From Kineosporia sp. NBRC 101731 (GTDB taxonomy: Bacteria; Actinomycetota; Actinomycetes; Actinomycetales; Kineosporiaceae), in assembly GCF_030269305.1 (NCBI RefSeq), contig NZ_BSTC01000008.1, positions 1 to 64,000 of the forward strand: a stretch of 64,000 nucleotides of DNA, given 5' to 3'. The stretch's first letter is position 1. Each line of letters starts with the position of its first letter. Position numbers and translations under genes: made by a program. This document shows, piece by piece, positions 19,826-28,143 of the stretch. The notes beneath the pieces were generated by a model. That model searched no databases. It saw only the letters and a program-made list of their open reading frames with translations, and was not told where the DNA came from.

Positions 19826-20227
19826 TTACCGGCCAGGTTCGAAAGACGCTGGCGGCCACCACTCCAGGTGCACCTGGGCGCCGGAAATGCCCTGATGGGT
19901 GCGGACCTCGACGTAGTCGGCCAAGCCCTCGATCAGGGAGAGCGACACCTGCTCGGGCTCGGTCTGAGGTGATGGGGCGATCTTCGCCGCGTCGGTCACC
20001 TCGACCACGAGGCGGGGACCGGTGTCGTCCACGAACATCGTCACCGGCTCGTCGCAGTCGGCCGCGTCGCAGCGCCGCACGGCCCGGGCGCAGACCTCGC
20101 CCACGGCCAGGCGCAGCTCTTCCAGGTCGTGCGTCAATCCGGCACGGCGAGCCACCGCGACGGCGACCAGCCGTGCCGTGCGGACATATTCAGCAGCCGG
20201 TGGGAACCGCAGCTCGACACCGGCCAC
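19826..20227 (-). CDS. Anti-sigma factor of RsbW/SpoIIAB fold, ATP site degenerate
   Basis: This 133-residue protein sits 23 bp downstream of bldG and corresponds to the anti-sigma partner encoded next to bldG in streptomycetes. The GHKL fold is recognisable, but key ATP-site residues look lost. The N box reads AVGEVCARAV where RsbW has AVSEAVTNAV (Asn to Arg), and the G1 box (DxGxG) reads DAAKI. It may bind BldG or a sigma factor without phosphorylating anything. The GTG/ATG start is not certain; MAGVELRF is preceded by the bldG stop region. Confidence 0.8.
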   Translation of the reverse strand: MAGVELRFPPAAEYVRTARLVAVAVARRAGLTHDLEELRLAVGEVCARAVRRCDAADCDEPVTMFVDDTGPRLVVEVTDAAKIAPSPQTEPEQVSLSLIEGLADYVEVRTHQGISGAQVHLEWWPPASFEPGR

Positions 20228-20250
20228 CGGCGTTCCCGGCCCGGACCCGG

Positions 20251-20688
20251 TTATGGCGTGCCTCGGGAGGACTCCCCGTTCGGCGCGCCGTCGAGCGATT
20301 TCTCGGTGGTGCTGTCGAGCGAGATCGTGACCGGCCCGGGAGGATCGCCGGCCGGTTCGGCCAGGGCCTCCGCGAGCGAGGCATGAATCGGGAAAACCTT
20401 GGTCAGCCCGGTGATCCGGAAGACCTTGAGAATCTTTTCCTGGTCGCAGACCAGTCGCAGCGAACCGTCGTGCGAGCGGGCCCGCTTCAGCCCTCCGACC
20501 AGGACCCCGAGCCCGGTGGAGTCGAGGAAGTCGACCCCACCCATGTCCACCACCAGGTGGTACTCGCCGTCCGTGACCAGCTCGTTGAGCCGTTCCCTCA
20601 GGGTGGGAGCCGTGTACACGTCAATCTCGCCAGCCACGCTGATGACCGTCTGGACACCTTCGCGCCGTGTCGCCACGGTGAGCTCCAC
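20251..20688 (-). CDS. bldG: Anti-sigma factor antagonist BldG
   Basis: This 145-residue STAS-domain protein closely follows streptomycete BldG, which controls differentiation and stress responses by partner switching. The phospho-acceptor is Ser57 in [14 protein letters not shown], the same number as in Bld[27 protein letters not shown] is the conserved C-terminal half. The GTG at 20688 is used because the family begins at this position and GGGGAGG lies 4 nt upstream. The protein is about 30 residues longer than BldG, ending in a Pro/Gly/Ser-rich tail. The anti-sigma gene follows after 23 bp. Confidence 0.93.
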   Translation of the reverse strand: MELTVATRREGVQTVISVAGEIDVYTAPTLRERLNELVTDGEYHLVVDMGGVDFLDSTGLGVLVGGLKRARSHDGSLRLVCDQEKILKVFRITGLTKVFPIHASLAEALAEPAGDPPGPVTISLDSTTEKSLDGAPNGESSRGTP

Positions 20689-20892
20689 ATCGCCTCCCCG
20701 GGAAGTCCTGTGCCCGTATCGCGGTGTACGAATCTGTTGTTCAGCCCTCGCCATGGGGGCGCGCCTCTGGCATTCAATCATCTGACGGTCACTCCAATGG
20801 TCCACACCGCCCACTGGGTGTCACCAATTTGGCCGACAAGCTTTCCCGGAGCTGGGCGAGGCGCCTGTCCCGCGCCCGGTTCTTCCGCTCGT

Positions 20893-21549
20893 TCAACCCG
20901 TTCGGGGTGACATCGATGCAGGTCCGGGCCCCGCACGGGCGCTGCCGAGGACATCTCGGTGCAGTCCCGGTGCCGCGACCGCGACGTTCACGACAACGGT
21001 CCCGTCTCTTTCGGGGACGCATCGCACCAGCCGGGCGCCGTTGGCCGTCGCGATGTCGGCCGCCGCCGAACAGCCCGAGGGGGAGTCCACGGCGGCCAGT
21101 GCCGCCAGGTCGGCAGCCGCCGCGGCCCGGTGCCGCGCCGACACCGCCGAGCCGAGGGCGAGCACGGCCGTCATCAGGAGGGCGGCGGTGGCGATCAGCG
21201 CCAGATGCAGCACCGTGCCCGATCCCCGGTCGTCGAGTACGCCGATCAGGGGAGAACACCTGGACTGCGGGCCGGCCGGAGGGCAGTGGCTCGGGAGGCC
21301 CCCGGTGCCAGGCTCCGGCCGGGAAACGGCTACCCGGCCCGGGCGGGGCAACACCCGGGAACTGGGGCCGGATGCGGTCTGAGGGCTCTGGCGCGATACC
21401 GCCCGGGGGCTCCGGGCGGGCGAGGCCCCGGTCCCCGGGTGGTACCCCGTGCCGGTGCTGGCACGAGGTGGGATTCCCGGTGCCGGTTCGGGGCCGGTGT
21501 CGCCGCGGCGGGGACCGTGCCGTCGGTCGGCACCGATTCTGGCGGTCAT
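20893..21549 (-). CDS. TadE/Rv3654c-like pseudopilin-type protein with long N-terminal extension
   Basis: The 218-residue last gene of the Tad operon has one membrane helix at about 111-133 preceded by DRGSG, then SARHRAAAAADLAALAA, the hallmark of the TadE-like protein of actinobacterial secretion loci. Relatives usually begin within about 20-30 residues of the helix. Here about 105 Pro/Arg/Ser/Gly-rich residues precede it. The ATG overlaps the upstream stop (ATGA at 21546-21549), which supports the long start. A shorter GTG/ATG start inside cannot be ruled out. Confidence 0.75.
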   Translation of the reverse strand: MTARIGADRRHGPRRGDTGPEPAPGIPPRASTGTGYHPGTGASPARSPRAVSRQSPQTASGPSSRVLPRPGRVAVSRPEPGTGGLPSHCPPAGPQSRCSPLIGVLDDRGSGTVLHLALIATAALLMTAVLALGSAVSARHRAAAAADLAALAAVDSPSGCSAAADIATANGARLVRCVPERDGTVVVNVAVAAPGLHRDVLGSARAGPGPASMSPRTG

Positions 21550-21995
21550 GGGCCGGCCTCCGGTTCCACCTGGGCGGTGCTCTCCGCCCCCACCGTGATG
21601 TGTGGATGCCAGGGCAGTGGAAGTGACACCTCGTCCGACACCCGGACCGTGACCGAGCCGGTCCCGTCCGACACGGCCACCTGCGCTCCCTCCGGGCCGA
21701 CAGCGGTCGCGGCCGGCCGGGCGTCGTCGTGACGTGCTGCGGCCCGGGCTCCGGCCCGGGCCGCGTCGATGCACTGCAGCTGTCGCACCCCGGCCGTGGC
21801 GGCACTGAGGATCGCCGTCAGTAACACCACGAGAACCGGCAGAAGAAGCGCAAACTCGGCGGTGATGCTGCCGCGGTCGGTCTGGGTGTCGTCTACTGGC
21901 CAGGCGTTGCGGGGCCGCCCCGGGGCGGAACGGAACCGCGCGGCCGGGCGGGCCGGGGTGGCGTGCTCGCCACCCCGGCCGTCCAGTTGATTCAT
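21546..21995 (-). CDS. TadE-family pilus assembly protein
   Basis: This 149-residue protein has TDRGSITAEFALLLPVL followed by a membrane helix (about 45-67) and QCIDAARAGARAAARHD, the TadE signature (ITAEFALLLP). It is probably a minor pseudopilin inserted in the membrane. The start ATG at 21995 shares its A with the upstream stop (TGATG), so translation is coupled; the longer frame to 22394 would run through the neighbouring gene. Confidence 0.88.
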   Translation of the reverse strand: MNQLDGRGGEHATPARPAARFRSAPGRPRNAWPVDDTQTDRGSITAEFALLLPVLVVLLTAILSAATAGVRQLQCIDAARAGARAAARHDDARPAATAVGPEGAQVAVSDGTGSVTVRVSDEVSLPLPWHPHITVGAESTAQVEPEAGP

Positions 21996-22237
21996 CAGAT
22001 ACTCAGCGCCTTCTGGATGATCGCGAGCACCAGGCCCTTCACCGCGCTGCTGCGGATGATGGCCAGTAGTACGCCCGCGAAGGCGCACGCGGCGAGCATG
22101 GTCATGGCGTACTCCGCGGTGCTGGCGCCCCTCTCGCGCATCTGACGGATGGATCCGACGCAGTCGCGCCGGCGGCGCAGAGCGGCCGAAAACCGTTCCT
22201 GGAAATGGTGACCCGACTTCACCGCACGAACCTGCAT
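21995..22237 (-). CDS. DUF4244 small membrane protein (Flp-pilin-like)
   Basis: The 80-residue protein carries the DUF4244 signature GASTAEYAMTMLAACAFAGVL and a single membrane helix. Glu at position +5 of the hydrophobic segment recalls Flp prepilins, so it is the likely major pilin-like subunit. ATG 22237 is preceded by GGGGAGAGGA. It sits between the TadC-like gene and TadE; the gap from the TadC stop is 153 bp, the largest inside this operon, so it may have its own promoter. Confidence 0.88.
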   Translation of the reverse strand: MQVRAVKSGHHFQERFSAALRRRRDCVGSIRQMRERGASTAEYAMTMLAACAFAGVLLAIIRSSAVKGLVLAIIQKALSI

Positions 22238-22390
22238 GGCTGTCCTCTCCCCGTGGCCGGTGCCCCCGGCCGGGTCGGCCGCCCCGATGTCGGCCATCAC
22301 CAGACTGCCTGGCGAAGGGGTCCTGCCCCGTGGGAAAAGCGCTGCCTGTGGATGGAATACGGATCGTGCAGGCTGTGGATGAAGAGATGG

Positions 22391-22888
22391 TCATCCCGTC
22401 ACCAGCCGGATCACCAGAGGGGCGATACCGAGCAGAACGAAGGCGGGCAGGAGACAGACGGCCCCCGGGATCACGAGCAGCACCTCCAGCCGGTGGATCG
22501 CCGCCGCCCGGGCCGTCGCCTGACGCCGTCGTTCCTCGGTCGCCGCCCGGCGGATCAGGGCCGAGGGCGGCAGCCCCGAACGTGCGGCGAGAGTCAGGGC
22601 CTCGGTCAGGGCGGCGGTCACCGCGTCGGGCTCGGGAAAGTCCGGCTCCGGCATCGGGCCGGTGACCAGATCGCTGAGCCGCAGCAGCTTCTCGCCGCGG
22701 GGGTCACCGAGATCGGCAAGTACGGCACCAGCTCCCCGCAGCGCCGCGGCCGGGGGTGCGCCGCTCTCCACCAGCGCCGCGATCAGGTCGAGCACCAGTG
22801 GCCCGGGCATCACCGCGGCGACCGGGCCCGCCGGGCTCTCGGCCGACCGCCGGTGCGGCCGTAGGGCCCGGTCCAGCCGGACGCTCAC
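22391..22888 (-). CDS. Type II secretion F-domain protein, TadC-like
   Basis: The 165-residue inner-membrane protein has GPLVLDLIAALVESGAPPAAALR near the N terminus and LLVIPGAVCLLPAFVLLGIAPLV helices at the C terminus, a minimal T2SSF unit. It should form the platform for the Tad ATPase together with the preceding TadB-like protein. The GTG at 22888 overlaps the TadB stop (GTGA). The upstream part of the longer open frame is Gly/Arg nonsense antisense to nothing recognisable, so it is excluded. Confidence 0.85.
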   Translation of the reverse strand: MSVRLDRALRPHRRSAESPAGPVAAVMPGPLVLDLIAALVESGAPPAAALRGAGAVLADLGDPRGEKLLRLSDLVTGPMPEPDFPEPDAVTAALTEALTLAARSGLPPSALIRRAATEERRRQATARAAAIHRLEVLLVIPGAVCLLPAFVLLGIAPLVIRLVTG

Positions 22889-23505
22889 GACCGTTCCCGT
22901 GAGGCCGAGCGGACGAGGTGGGCGCTCCACCGCCGCCCCACCCACCAGAACCCGGCGCCGGCCATCAGGCAGGCCAGACCGGGGCCGGTACCGAGCAGCA
23001 CGCCGAGGGTGTTCACCCCGAGCACCGCGCCCAGCAGCAGGCCGATCACCGGCAGGGCCGCCAGCACGCGGGCGGTGGTGCGCGGCCCGGCCAGAGCCAC
23101 TTCCCGTTCGTCCGACTCCGCGATCTGGGCCAGTAACCCGTCGCCGATCCCGTCGAAGATCGCCGCCGCCGGGGCCCCCGACCGCCGCACCACCTCGGCG
23201 GTGGCGGCCAGCCACTCCAGCGCTTCGACCCCCGGCCCGTCGCACCCGGCCGCCGCCAGTCGCAGTCCGTCCGCCGTGGTCCCACCGACGGCCAGCATCC
23301 CGGCCACGGTCGCGGCCACCCGGGCGTCCGGGCCCCGTCCGGCGGCCAGAACCTCCCAGGTCCGTCCCGGTGGCACCCCGGCCCGGGACAGGGCCGAGAC
23401 CCGCCCGCACAACTGGGCGGCATCGTTGCGCCCGATCCCCGCCGTCGACACCCCCGGGAGCTTCCGGGAACCGAAACCGGGAAAAGGAGAACCCGCCCCA
23501 CTCAT
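22885..23505 (-). CDS. Type II secretion F-domain protein, TadB-like
   Basis: This 206-residue platform protein has a cytoplasmic helical region with RVSALSRAGVPPGRTWEVLA, then two membrane helices (ARVLAALPVIGLLLGAVLG and GLACLMAGAGFWWVG). It pairs with the TadC-like protein. ATG 23505 overlaps the TadA stop (ATGA); an ATG two codons upstream is equally possible. Confidence 0.85.
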   Translation of the reverse strand: MSGAGSPFPGFGSRKLPGVSTAGIGRNDAAQLCGRVSALSRAGVPPGRTWEVLAAGRGPDARVAATVAGMLAVGGTTADGLRLAAAGCDGPGVEALEWLAATAEVVRRSGAPAAAIFDGIGDGLLAQIAESDEREVALAGPRTTARVLAALPVIGLLLGAVLGVNTLGVLLGTGPGLACLMAGAGFWWVGRRWSAHLVRSASRERS

Positions 23506-24695
23506 CCGCATCCTCCGTCCAGCCGTTCGGCCAGTGCCGGCCACCCCGGCCCCCGTGAACCCTCGGCGGAGGGATGTCGCGGGTCGGCCGTCAGCGCGGG
23601 CAGCATGGTCAATGCCCCTCGTCCATCCCGCCGGGCCACCGCGATCTGCGTGACCTGGCGCCGGTTCCCGCGCCGTTCCACATGCACCACCGCGTCGAGC
23701 GCGGCAGCGGCCTGGGCCCGCACCGCATCGGCCGAGAGCCCGGCGAGCGCCCCCAGGGCCTCGAGCCGGGCGGGTACATCGGCGGGAGCGTTCGCGTGCA
23801 CCGTGCCGCACCCGCCCGCGTGCCCGGTGTTGAGGGCGGCCAGCAGGTCACGCACCTCGGCGCCCCGGCACTCGCCCACCACCACCCGGTCGGGTCGCAT
23901 GCGCAGCGCCTGACGCACCAGGGCCTCCAGCGAAACCTCGCCCGCTCCCTCGACGTTGGCGTGCCGGGCTTCCAGGCGAACGAGATGGGGGTGAGCGGGG
24001 CGGAGCTCACCGACGTCTTCGACCAGCACGATCCGCTCGGCGGCCGGTACGAGTGACAGCAGGGAGGTCAGCAAGGTCGTCTTCCCGGCGCCGGTGCCCC
24101 CACTGACCAGGAACGCAGCCCGTGCGGCGATCATCGACCGCAGCACCGGCGCCCAGCCGGCGGGTAGCGAACCGGTCTCGACCAGTGTCTCCAGACGCAG
24201 CGGCTCCGCCCGGAGCACCCGCAGCGAGATCAGCGTGCCGGTCGGGGCGATCGGCGGAATCACCGCGTGGAGCCGGATTCCGCCCTCCAGCCGGGCATCG
24301 GCGTAGGGCGCGGCGTCGTCGAGCCGACGGCCCCCGGCCGACGCCAGCCGGGTGGCGAGCGCCCGCACCGCGCTCTCGTGCGACAGCGCGGCCGGGCAGG
24401 GCACCCGGGCGAGTCCTTCGCCCCGATCGATCCAGACCTCGCCCGGGCCGTTCACCAGTACGTCGGTGACACCCGGCAGACGCAGGAACGGCTGCAGCGG
24501 GCCGAGTCCCCACAGTTCTGCGCTGATTCGCTCGGTCACCGCGAGCACGTCGTCCCGCCCGAGCACCTGCCCCAGCCCGGCCGACGTGGCCGCGACCATC
24601 GCCGCGAGTTCGTGCTGTCCCGGGCGGTCGTGACCGGCCAGGCCGCCCCGCAACCGGGTGACGACCGCCGAGAGGGCCGCCTCGGACGTCCTCAC
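23502..24695 (-). CDS. Tad/CpaF-type secretion ATPase
   Basis: The 397-residue type II/IV secretion ATPase energises pilin export. It has the N-terminal domain (ELWGLGPLQPFL, VTDVLVNGPGEVWIDR), Walker A SGGTGAGKTT at 198-207, an Asp box VEDVGELRP, Walker B VVVGECRGAEV, and the His box GHAGGCGTVHANAP. All catalytic motifs are intact. The start overlaps the upstream ParA-like gene by four bases. Confidence 0.93.
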   Translation of the reverse strand: MRTSEAALSAVVTRLRGGLAGHDRPGQHELAAMVAATSAGLGQVLGRDDVLAVTERISAELWGLGPLQPFLRLPGVTDVLVNGPGEVWIDRGEGLARVPCPAALSHESAVRALATRLASAGGRRLDDAAPYADARLEGGIRLHAVIPPIAPTGTLISLRVLRAEPLRLETLVETGSLPAGWAPVLRSMIAARAAFLVSGGTGAGKTTLLTSLLSLVPAAERIVLVEDVGELRPAHPHLVRLEARHANVEGAGEVSLEALVRQALRMRPDRVVVGECRGAEVRDLLAALNTGHAGGCGTVHANAPADVPARLEALGALAGLSADAVRAQAAAALDAVVHVERRGNRRQVTQIAVARRDGRGALTMLPALTADPRHPSAEGSRGPGWPALAERLDGGCG

Positions 24696-25522
24696 GCCAG
24701 CTCCTCGAGCAGTTCCCGGCAGAACCGGGCCAGCGGCCCCCGGCGGCGCAGCCCGGGAGGCTCACCCCGGTCCAGGGCCGCCTTCAGCCCCGGTTCGGGC
24801 GACAGCAGCCCGGCCGGGGGCAGGCCGAGTGCGGTGCCGATGCTGTTCGGATCGAGACCGGCCGGTACGGGCCCGCGGAGCACGACGCGCAGATCGGCCA
24901 CTCGCGGCCTCAGGGAGGCCACCACACGCCTCGCTGCGGCCGTCGCGCGGACCTCGGCGGGCACAACTACCAATCCCGCGTCCACGACCCGCACAGCGGT
25001 ACTGGCGGCCTCGTCCAGATGCCGGGGCAGATCCAGCACCACCACGGCGTACTCGGCCCCGGCCGAGTCCAGCACGGCGGTCACGGCGGCGGCGGAGGGA
25101 CCGGTGGCCGGTCCGGAACGGGCCGTGGCCAGCACATGCACGCCGTCGATCAGCGGCAACGAGCCCGACAGGCTGCCCGGCAGCAACCGGCCCCGGGCCG
25201 AGGTCAGATCGGGCCAGCGCAGGCCGGGTTCGTCTTCCGCGCCGAGCAGCAGGTCGGCCCCGCCACCGAGCTGGTCGATCTCGACCAGGAGGGTCGGGCC
25301 GGTGCGGGCCGACGCCCGGGCCAGGGCCGCTGCCAGCACACTCGCCCCGGCGCCCCCGCAACCACCGATGATCCCGACGACCAGGGCCCGGCGACCCGCG
25401 GCGGTGCGGTGCGGATGGAGGAGCGGCGCCACCTGCGGCGCCCGCTGGGGAGCCCTCACGAGCAAGGGCCTTCTCACGAGTGAGGGCGGGTGGAGCGCGA
25501 CCGGCGGGAGGAGAAGAGCCAT
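24692..25522 (-). CDS. CpaE/Ssd-type MinD-like protein
   Basis: This 276-residue member of the MinD/ParA superfamily matches the septum-site-determining (Ssd/CpaE-like) protein that opens actinobacterial Tad operons. VVGIIGGCGGAGASVLAAALA is a deviant Walker A: the usual Lys of GKGGxGKT is absent (GCGGAGAS). VVVLDLPRHLDEA is the Walker B region. It may localise the secretion machine at the pole or septum. ATG 25522 is used; the frame extends to 25780 but the extra part is Pro-rich and crosses a strong hairpin. Confidence 0.8.
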   Translation of the reverse strand: MALLLPPVALHPPSLVRRPLLVRAPQRAPQVAPLLHPHRTAAGRRALVVGIIGGCGGAGASVLAAALARASARTGPTLLVEIDQLGGGADLLLGAEDEPGLRWPDLTSARGRLLPGSLSGSLPLIDGVHVLATARSGPATGPSAAAVTAVLDSAGAEYAVVVLDLPRHLDEAASTAVRVVDAGLVVVPAEVRATAAARRVVASLRPRVADLRVVLRGPVPAGLDPNSIGTALGLPPAGLLSPEPGLKAALDRGEPPGLRRRGPLARFCRELLEELA

Positions 25523-25649
25523 GGGCCCAGATTCCGCATCCGGCGATGTCCCGGCCGGGTCGGGGCCCGGTCTGTGGATAACCGGGTGATCGTGCCGACC
25601 TGTGGAGAACTGGTCGGCCAGCGGTGGGAGAAATCCACCGGCAAAATGC

Positions 25650-25682
25650 GACGGCCCCCGCTGGGGGGGAGCGGGGGCCGTC
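25650..25682. other. Perfect 13-bp hairpin between divergent genes
   Basis: GACGGCCCCCGCT pairs with AGCGGGGGCCGTC around seven G. It lies 128 bp upstream of the Tad operon start, within a 498-bp divergent spacer (25523-26020) that otherwise shows no gene. Because neither flanking gene ends here it is not an ordinary terminator. It may be a leader structure or attenuator of the Tad transcript. Confidence 0.6.
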
Positions 25683-26020
25683 TGGCCGGTCCGGCTCGGG
25701 GGGGAGGAGTCGGACCGGGCGGGCACGGCAATTAAGCCGGCAACGTCAGTCTGTACCCCCCGTGGCGTCGAGTGCAACACCTACGCCACCGGACAGCGGC
25801 AACTCCACAGGAATGAGACAGCTAAAGGGCGGTTCTAGTGACAGCCAAGTACTTTGCGTCACACCCTAAAGAGATGTGGCAATAGCCGCTCACCGTGTGT
25901 CATGGGTGATTCTGTCGACCCGGGGTCGCAATTCCCTAGGGCCGAACGTCTGAAAATTCTTGCAGAAAGCAGTCCTGCCTTTACTACGGGTGATTTGGGT
26001 GTGCACTTATCCTGATCGGC

Positions 26021-26872
26021 ATGGGTGAAGGCGCGGTCGGTCCGGGGCTCGAGGCGGCGTTCTTCGATCTGGACAAGACGGTTATCGCCAGATCGAGCAC
26101 GGTGGCGTTCTCCCGGCCGCTGCACGCCGGGGGTCTGCTGACCCGGTCCGCGATGCTCCGCAGCGCCTACGCGCATTTCATCTACCACGCGAGTGGTGCC
26201 GATCACACTCAGATGGAACACATGCGCGACCTGGTCTCGCGCATGGTCATCGGCTGGGAGGTGCAGCAGGTGAGTGACATCGTCGCCACCACGCTGGCCG
26301 AGCTGATCGCGCCGATCGTCTACGAGGAGGCCACGGCCCTCATCGCCGAGCACAAGGCGGCGGGCCGCGACGTCGTCATCGTCTCCGCCTCCGGGATCGA
26401 GCTGGTCGAGCCGATCGGGGCCCTGCTGGGGGTCGATCACGTGGTTGCCACCCGGATGGTCATCGACGAGGGGCGCTACACCGGCGCCATCGAGTACTAC
26501 GCCTACGGCGTGAACAAGGCCGAGGCCATCCGCGAACTGGCGGCCGAGCGCGGCTACCACCTCGAGCGCTGTTACGCCTACAGCGACTCGATCACCGATC
26601 TGCCGATGCTCGAGACGGTCGGGCATCCCGTCGTGGTCAATCCCGACAAGGGCCTACGGCGCGAGGCGATGATCCGGGACTGGCCGGTGCAGGACTTCGT
26701 CCGTCCCGTCAGTCTGCGTCCGCGGTTCCCGGCGCAGAAGACCGGAACCGCGGCTCTGGGTACCGCCGCGGCCGGAGCTGCAGCCGGCCTGGTCTGGTAT
26801 GCCAGCCGGCGCAAGGATTCCGGCCGGGAGGCCGCCCGCGTGCGTCGGGCGCCGTCCCGGCCGGAATCGTAA
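26021..26872 (+). CDS. HAD-IB family phosphatase with C-terminal membrane helix
   Basis: The 283 residues belong to the HAD superfamily, subfamily IB (SerB-like). Motif I is FFDLDKTVIARSS, motif II lies in VIVSAS, and motif III/IV is YAYSDSITDLPMLETVG. A C-terminal alanine-rich helix (TAALGTAAAGAAAGLVWYAS) could anchor it to the membrane. Substrates of this group include phosphoserine and phospholipid-type phosphates; none can be chosen here. A TATCCT box ends 9 nt before the ATG and no Shine-Dalgarno is visible, so the mRNA may be leaderless. Confidence 0.85.
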   Translation: MGEGAVGPGLEAAFFDLDKTVIARSSTVAFSRPLHAGGLLTRSAMLRSAYAHFIYHASGADHTQMEHMRDLVSRMVIGWEVQQVSDIVATTLAELIAPIVYEEATALIAEHKAAGRDVVIVSASGIELVEPIGALLGVDHVVATRMVIDEGRYTGAIEYYAYGVNKAEAIRELAAERGYHLERCYAYSDSITDLPMLETVGHPVVVNPDKGLRREAMIRDWPVQDFVRPVSLRPRFPAQKTGTAALGTAAAGAAAGLVWYASRRKDSGREAARVRRAPSRPES

Positions 26873-27280
26873 ACCTGTTTTCAGGGGCGACTTTTCATAG
26901 GCTGCCTCGATCTTCTGACGGGGTACGGCACACCGTGTTCTGGGTGACGGTGCCCCGCAGCAGGGCGTCACCACCCGGAGCACGGTTCCCGGCTACCAAG
27001 CGCGCAAAGGCAATTCGCCGGAGCGGTGCAAGCCCGTCCAGGCGGGTCCTCACGTGGACTGCTCGCGCGTGGGTACCGATCAACCGTGCTGTCCGTGCGG
27101 ATCCGGAGAACCTCCGTTCCTTCCGGTGTTTCGGATCCTGGGTACAGGTGTACTCCTGAATTCCCGGGCGCAACAGGGGCTACCGGCCGTTCGTGCGATC
27201 CGGGGTGATCGCGTCAGTCTTCTGGGCGAAGGTTCTGGTCAAAACTTCCAGCAATGGACGTCAACCCGCCCCTACTCCCC
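26873..27280. other. Spacer of 408 bp without a recognised gene
   Basis: This gap lies between the convergent HAD and Fic-like genes. Short open frames exist on both strands but show no ribosome site or recognisable sequence. I see no strong terminator hairpin. Confidence 0.5.
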
Positions 27281-28132
27281 CTACTCCGAGGTGCCGGACA
27301 CGCGTCCCCTCGTGACCGCGTCGCAGACCACGCGGCCCTCGCCCGCCCCCTTGACCACCGCGTCCGCACACTGCACCAGCCAGTCCGCCACCGCGTCCAC
27401 CCGTCCGCTCGTGTACGCCTGGAGACTGCGGTGGTAGGCCGGGCCGGCGTCCAGGTGGGCGGCCTCCCACACCACCACGCCCATCGGGTCCAGCCCCCGC
27501 CCGACCATCACCGCGTGGGCGACGGCCCGGGCGACCAGCCCGTTGCCCGCCACGAAGGGCCGGGCGGTGAGAATCTCGGCGTGCACCAGGGCGGCCACCA
27601 CCAGGGCCGGGGCCGAGTCGGGCGCGGCGAGCAGATCGGTGATCCCCTCCAGCCGGGCTCCCAGAGCCCGGCCCACGGGCGCGGTCGAGGGCTCCCCGAT
27701 GCCGTCGGCGGGAAGTTCGGTGCCCTGACGCGGGCGACCCACCTGCTCGGCCGGCAGCAGACCGCCGGCCGCCGACAGGTGCAACCGGGCCAGCGCCTGG
27801 GCCGGGGCGGCGGAGAGAGACTTCTCCAGCTGGGCGGCCTCCGAGTAGACCCGCACCGCGGCCAGGGCCAGGCGGCCGGAGGCGTCGTCCGGGAGGACGG
27901 AGGCGCCCCGGGCGATATCCCGGATCAGGTCGACGGGATAGCGGGCACCCTCCAGCGCGGCGGAGCTGCGGGCCGAGCGCACCGTGGCCTCGGCCCGGGC
28001 CTCGGCCGAGCGGCGGCGCAGGGCGTTGTGCCACCGGATCTCGGTGCAGGCCGTGCGGGCCGACTGCACCGCCGCGGCCACGCCCGGCAGGTTCTCCAGG
28101 GCAGCCAGGCTCTCGCCCAGGGAAACAGTCAC
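27281..28132 (-). CDS. Fic-domain protein with degenerate catalytic motif
   Basis: Fic enzymes transfer AMP or similar groups to protein side chains through the motif HPFxxGNGRxxR. This 283-residue protein has RPFVAGNGLVAR at 191-202: the catalytic His is Arg, the acidic residue is Ala and the phosphate-binding Arg is Leu. The N-terminal inhibitory-helix motif SAALEG (57-62) matches [S/T]xxxE[G/N]. The fold is kept but AMPylation by the usual mechanism is unlikely. GTG 28132 is chosen because it lies 11 bp after the GtrA stop; the longer frame runs antisense over nothing meaningful. The two genes look like one transcript. Confidence 0.75.
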   Translation of the reverse strand: MTVSLGESLAALENLPGVAAAVQSARTACTEIRWHNALRRRSAEARAEATVRSARSSAALEGARYPVDLIRDIARGASVLPDDASGRLALAAVRVYSEAAQLEKSLSAAPAQALARLHLSAAGGLLPAEQVGRPRQGTELPADGIGEPSTAPVGRALGARLEGITDLLAAPDSAPALVVAALVHAEILTARPFVAGNGLVARAVAHAVMVGRGLDPMGVVVWEAAHLDAGPAYHRSLQAYTSGRVDAVADWLVQCADAVVKGAGEGRVVCDAVTRGRVSGTSE

Positions 28133-28143
28133 AGCCCCCGAGC

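Noticed and set aside
22889-23410. Long N-terminal extension of the TadC-like frame
   Set aside because: The extension is a Gly/Arg-rich overlap with the TadB-like gene; the GTGA overlap at 22885-22888 marks the real start.
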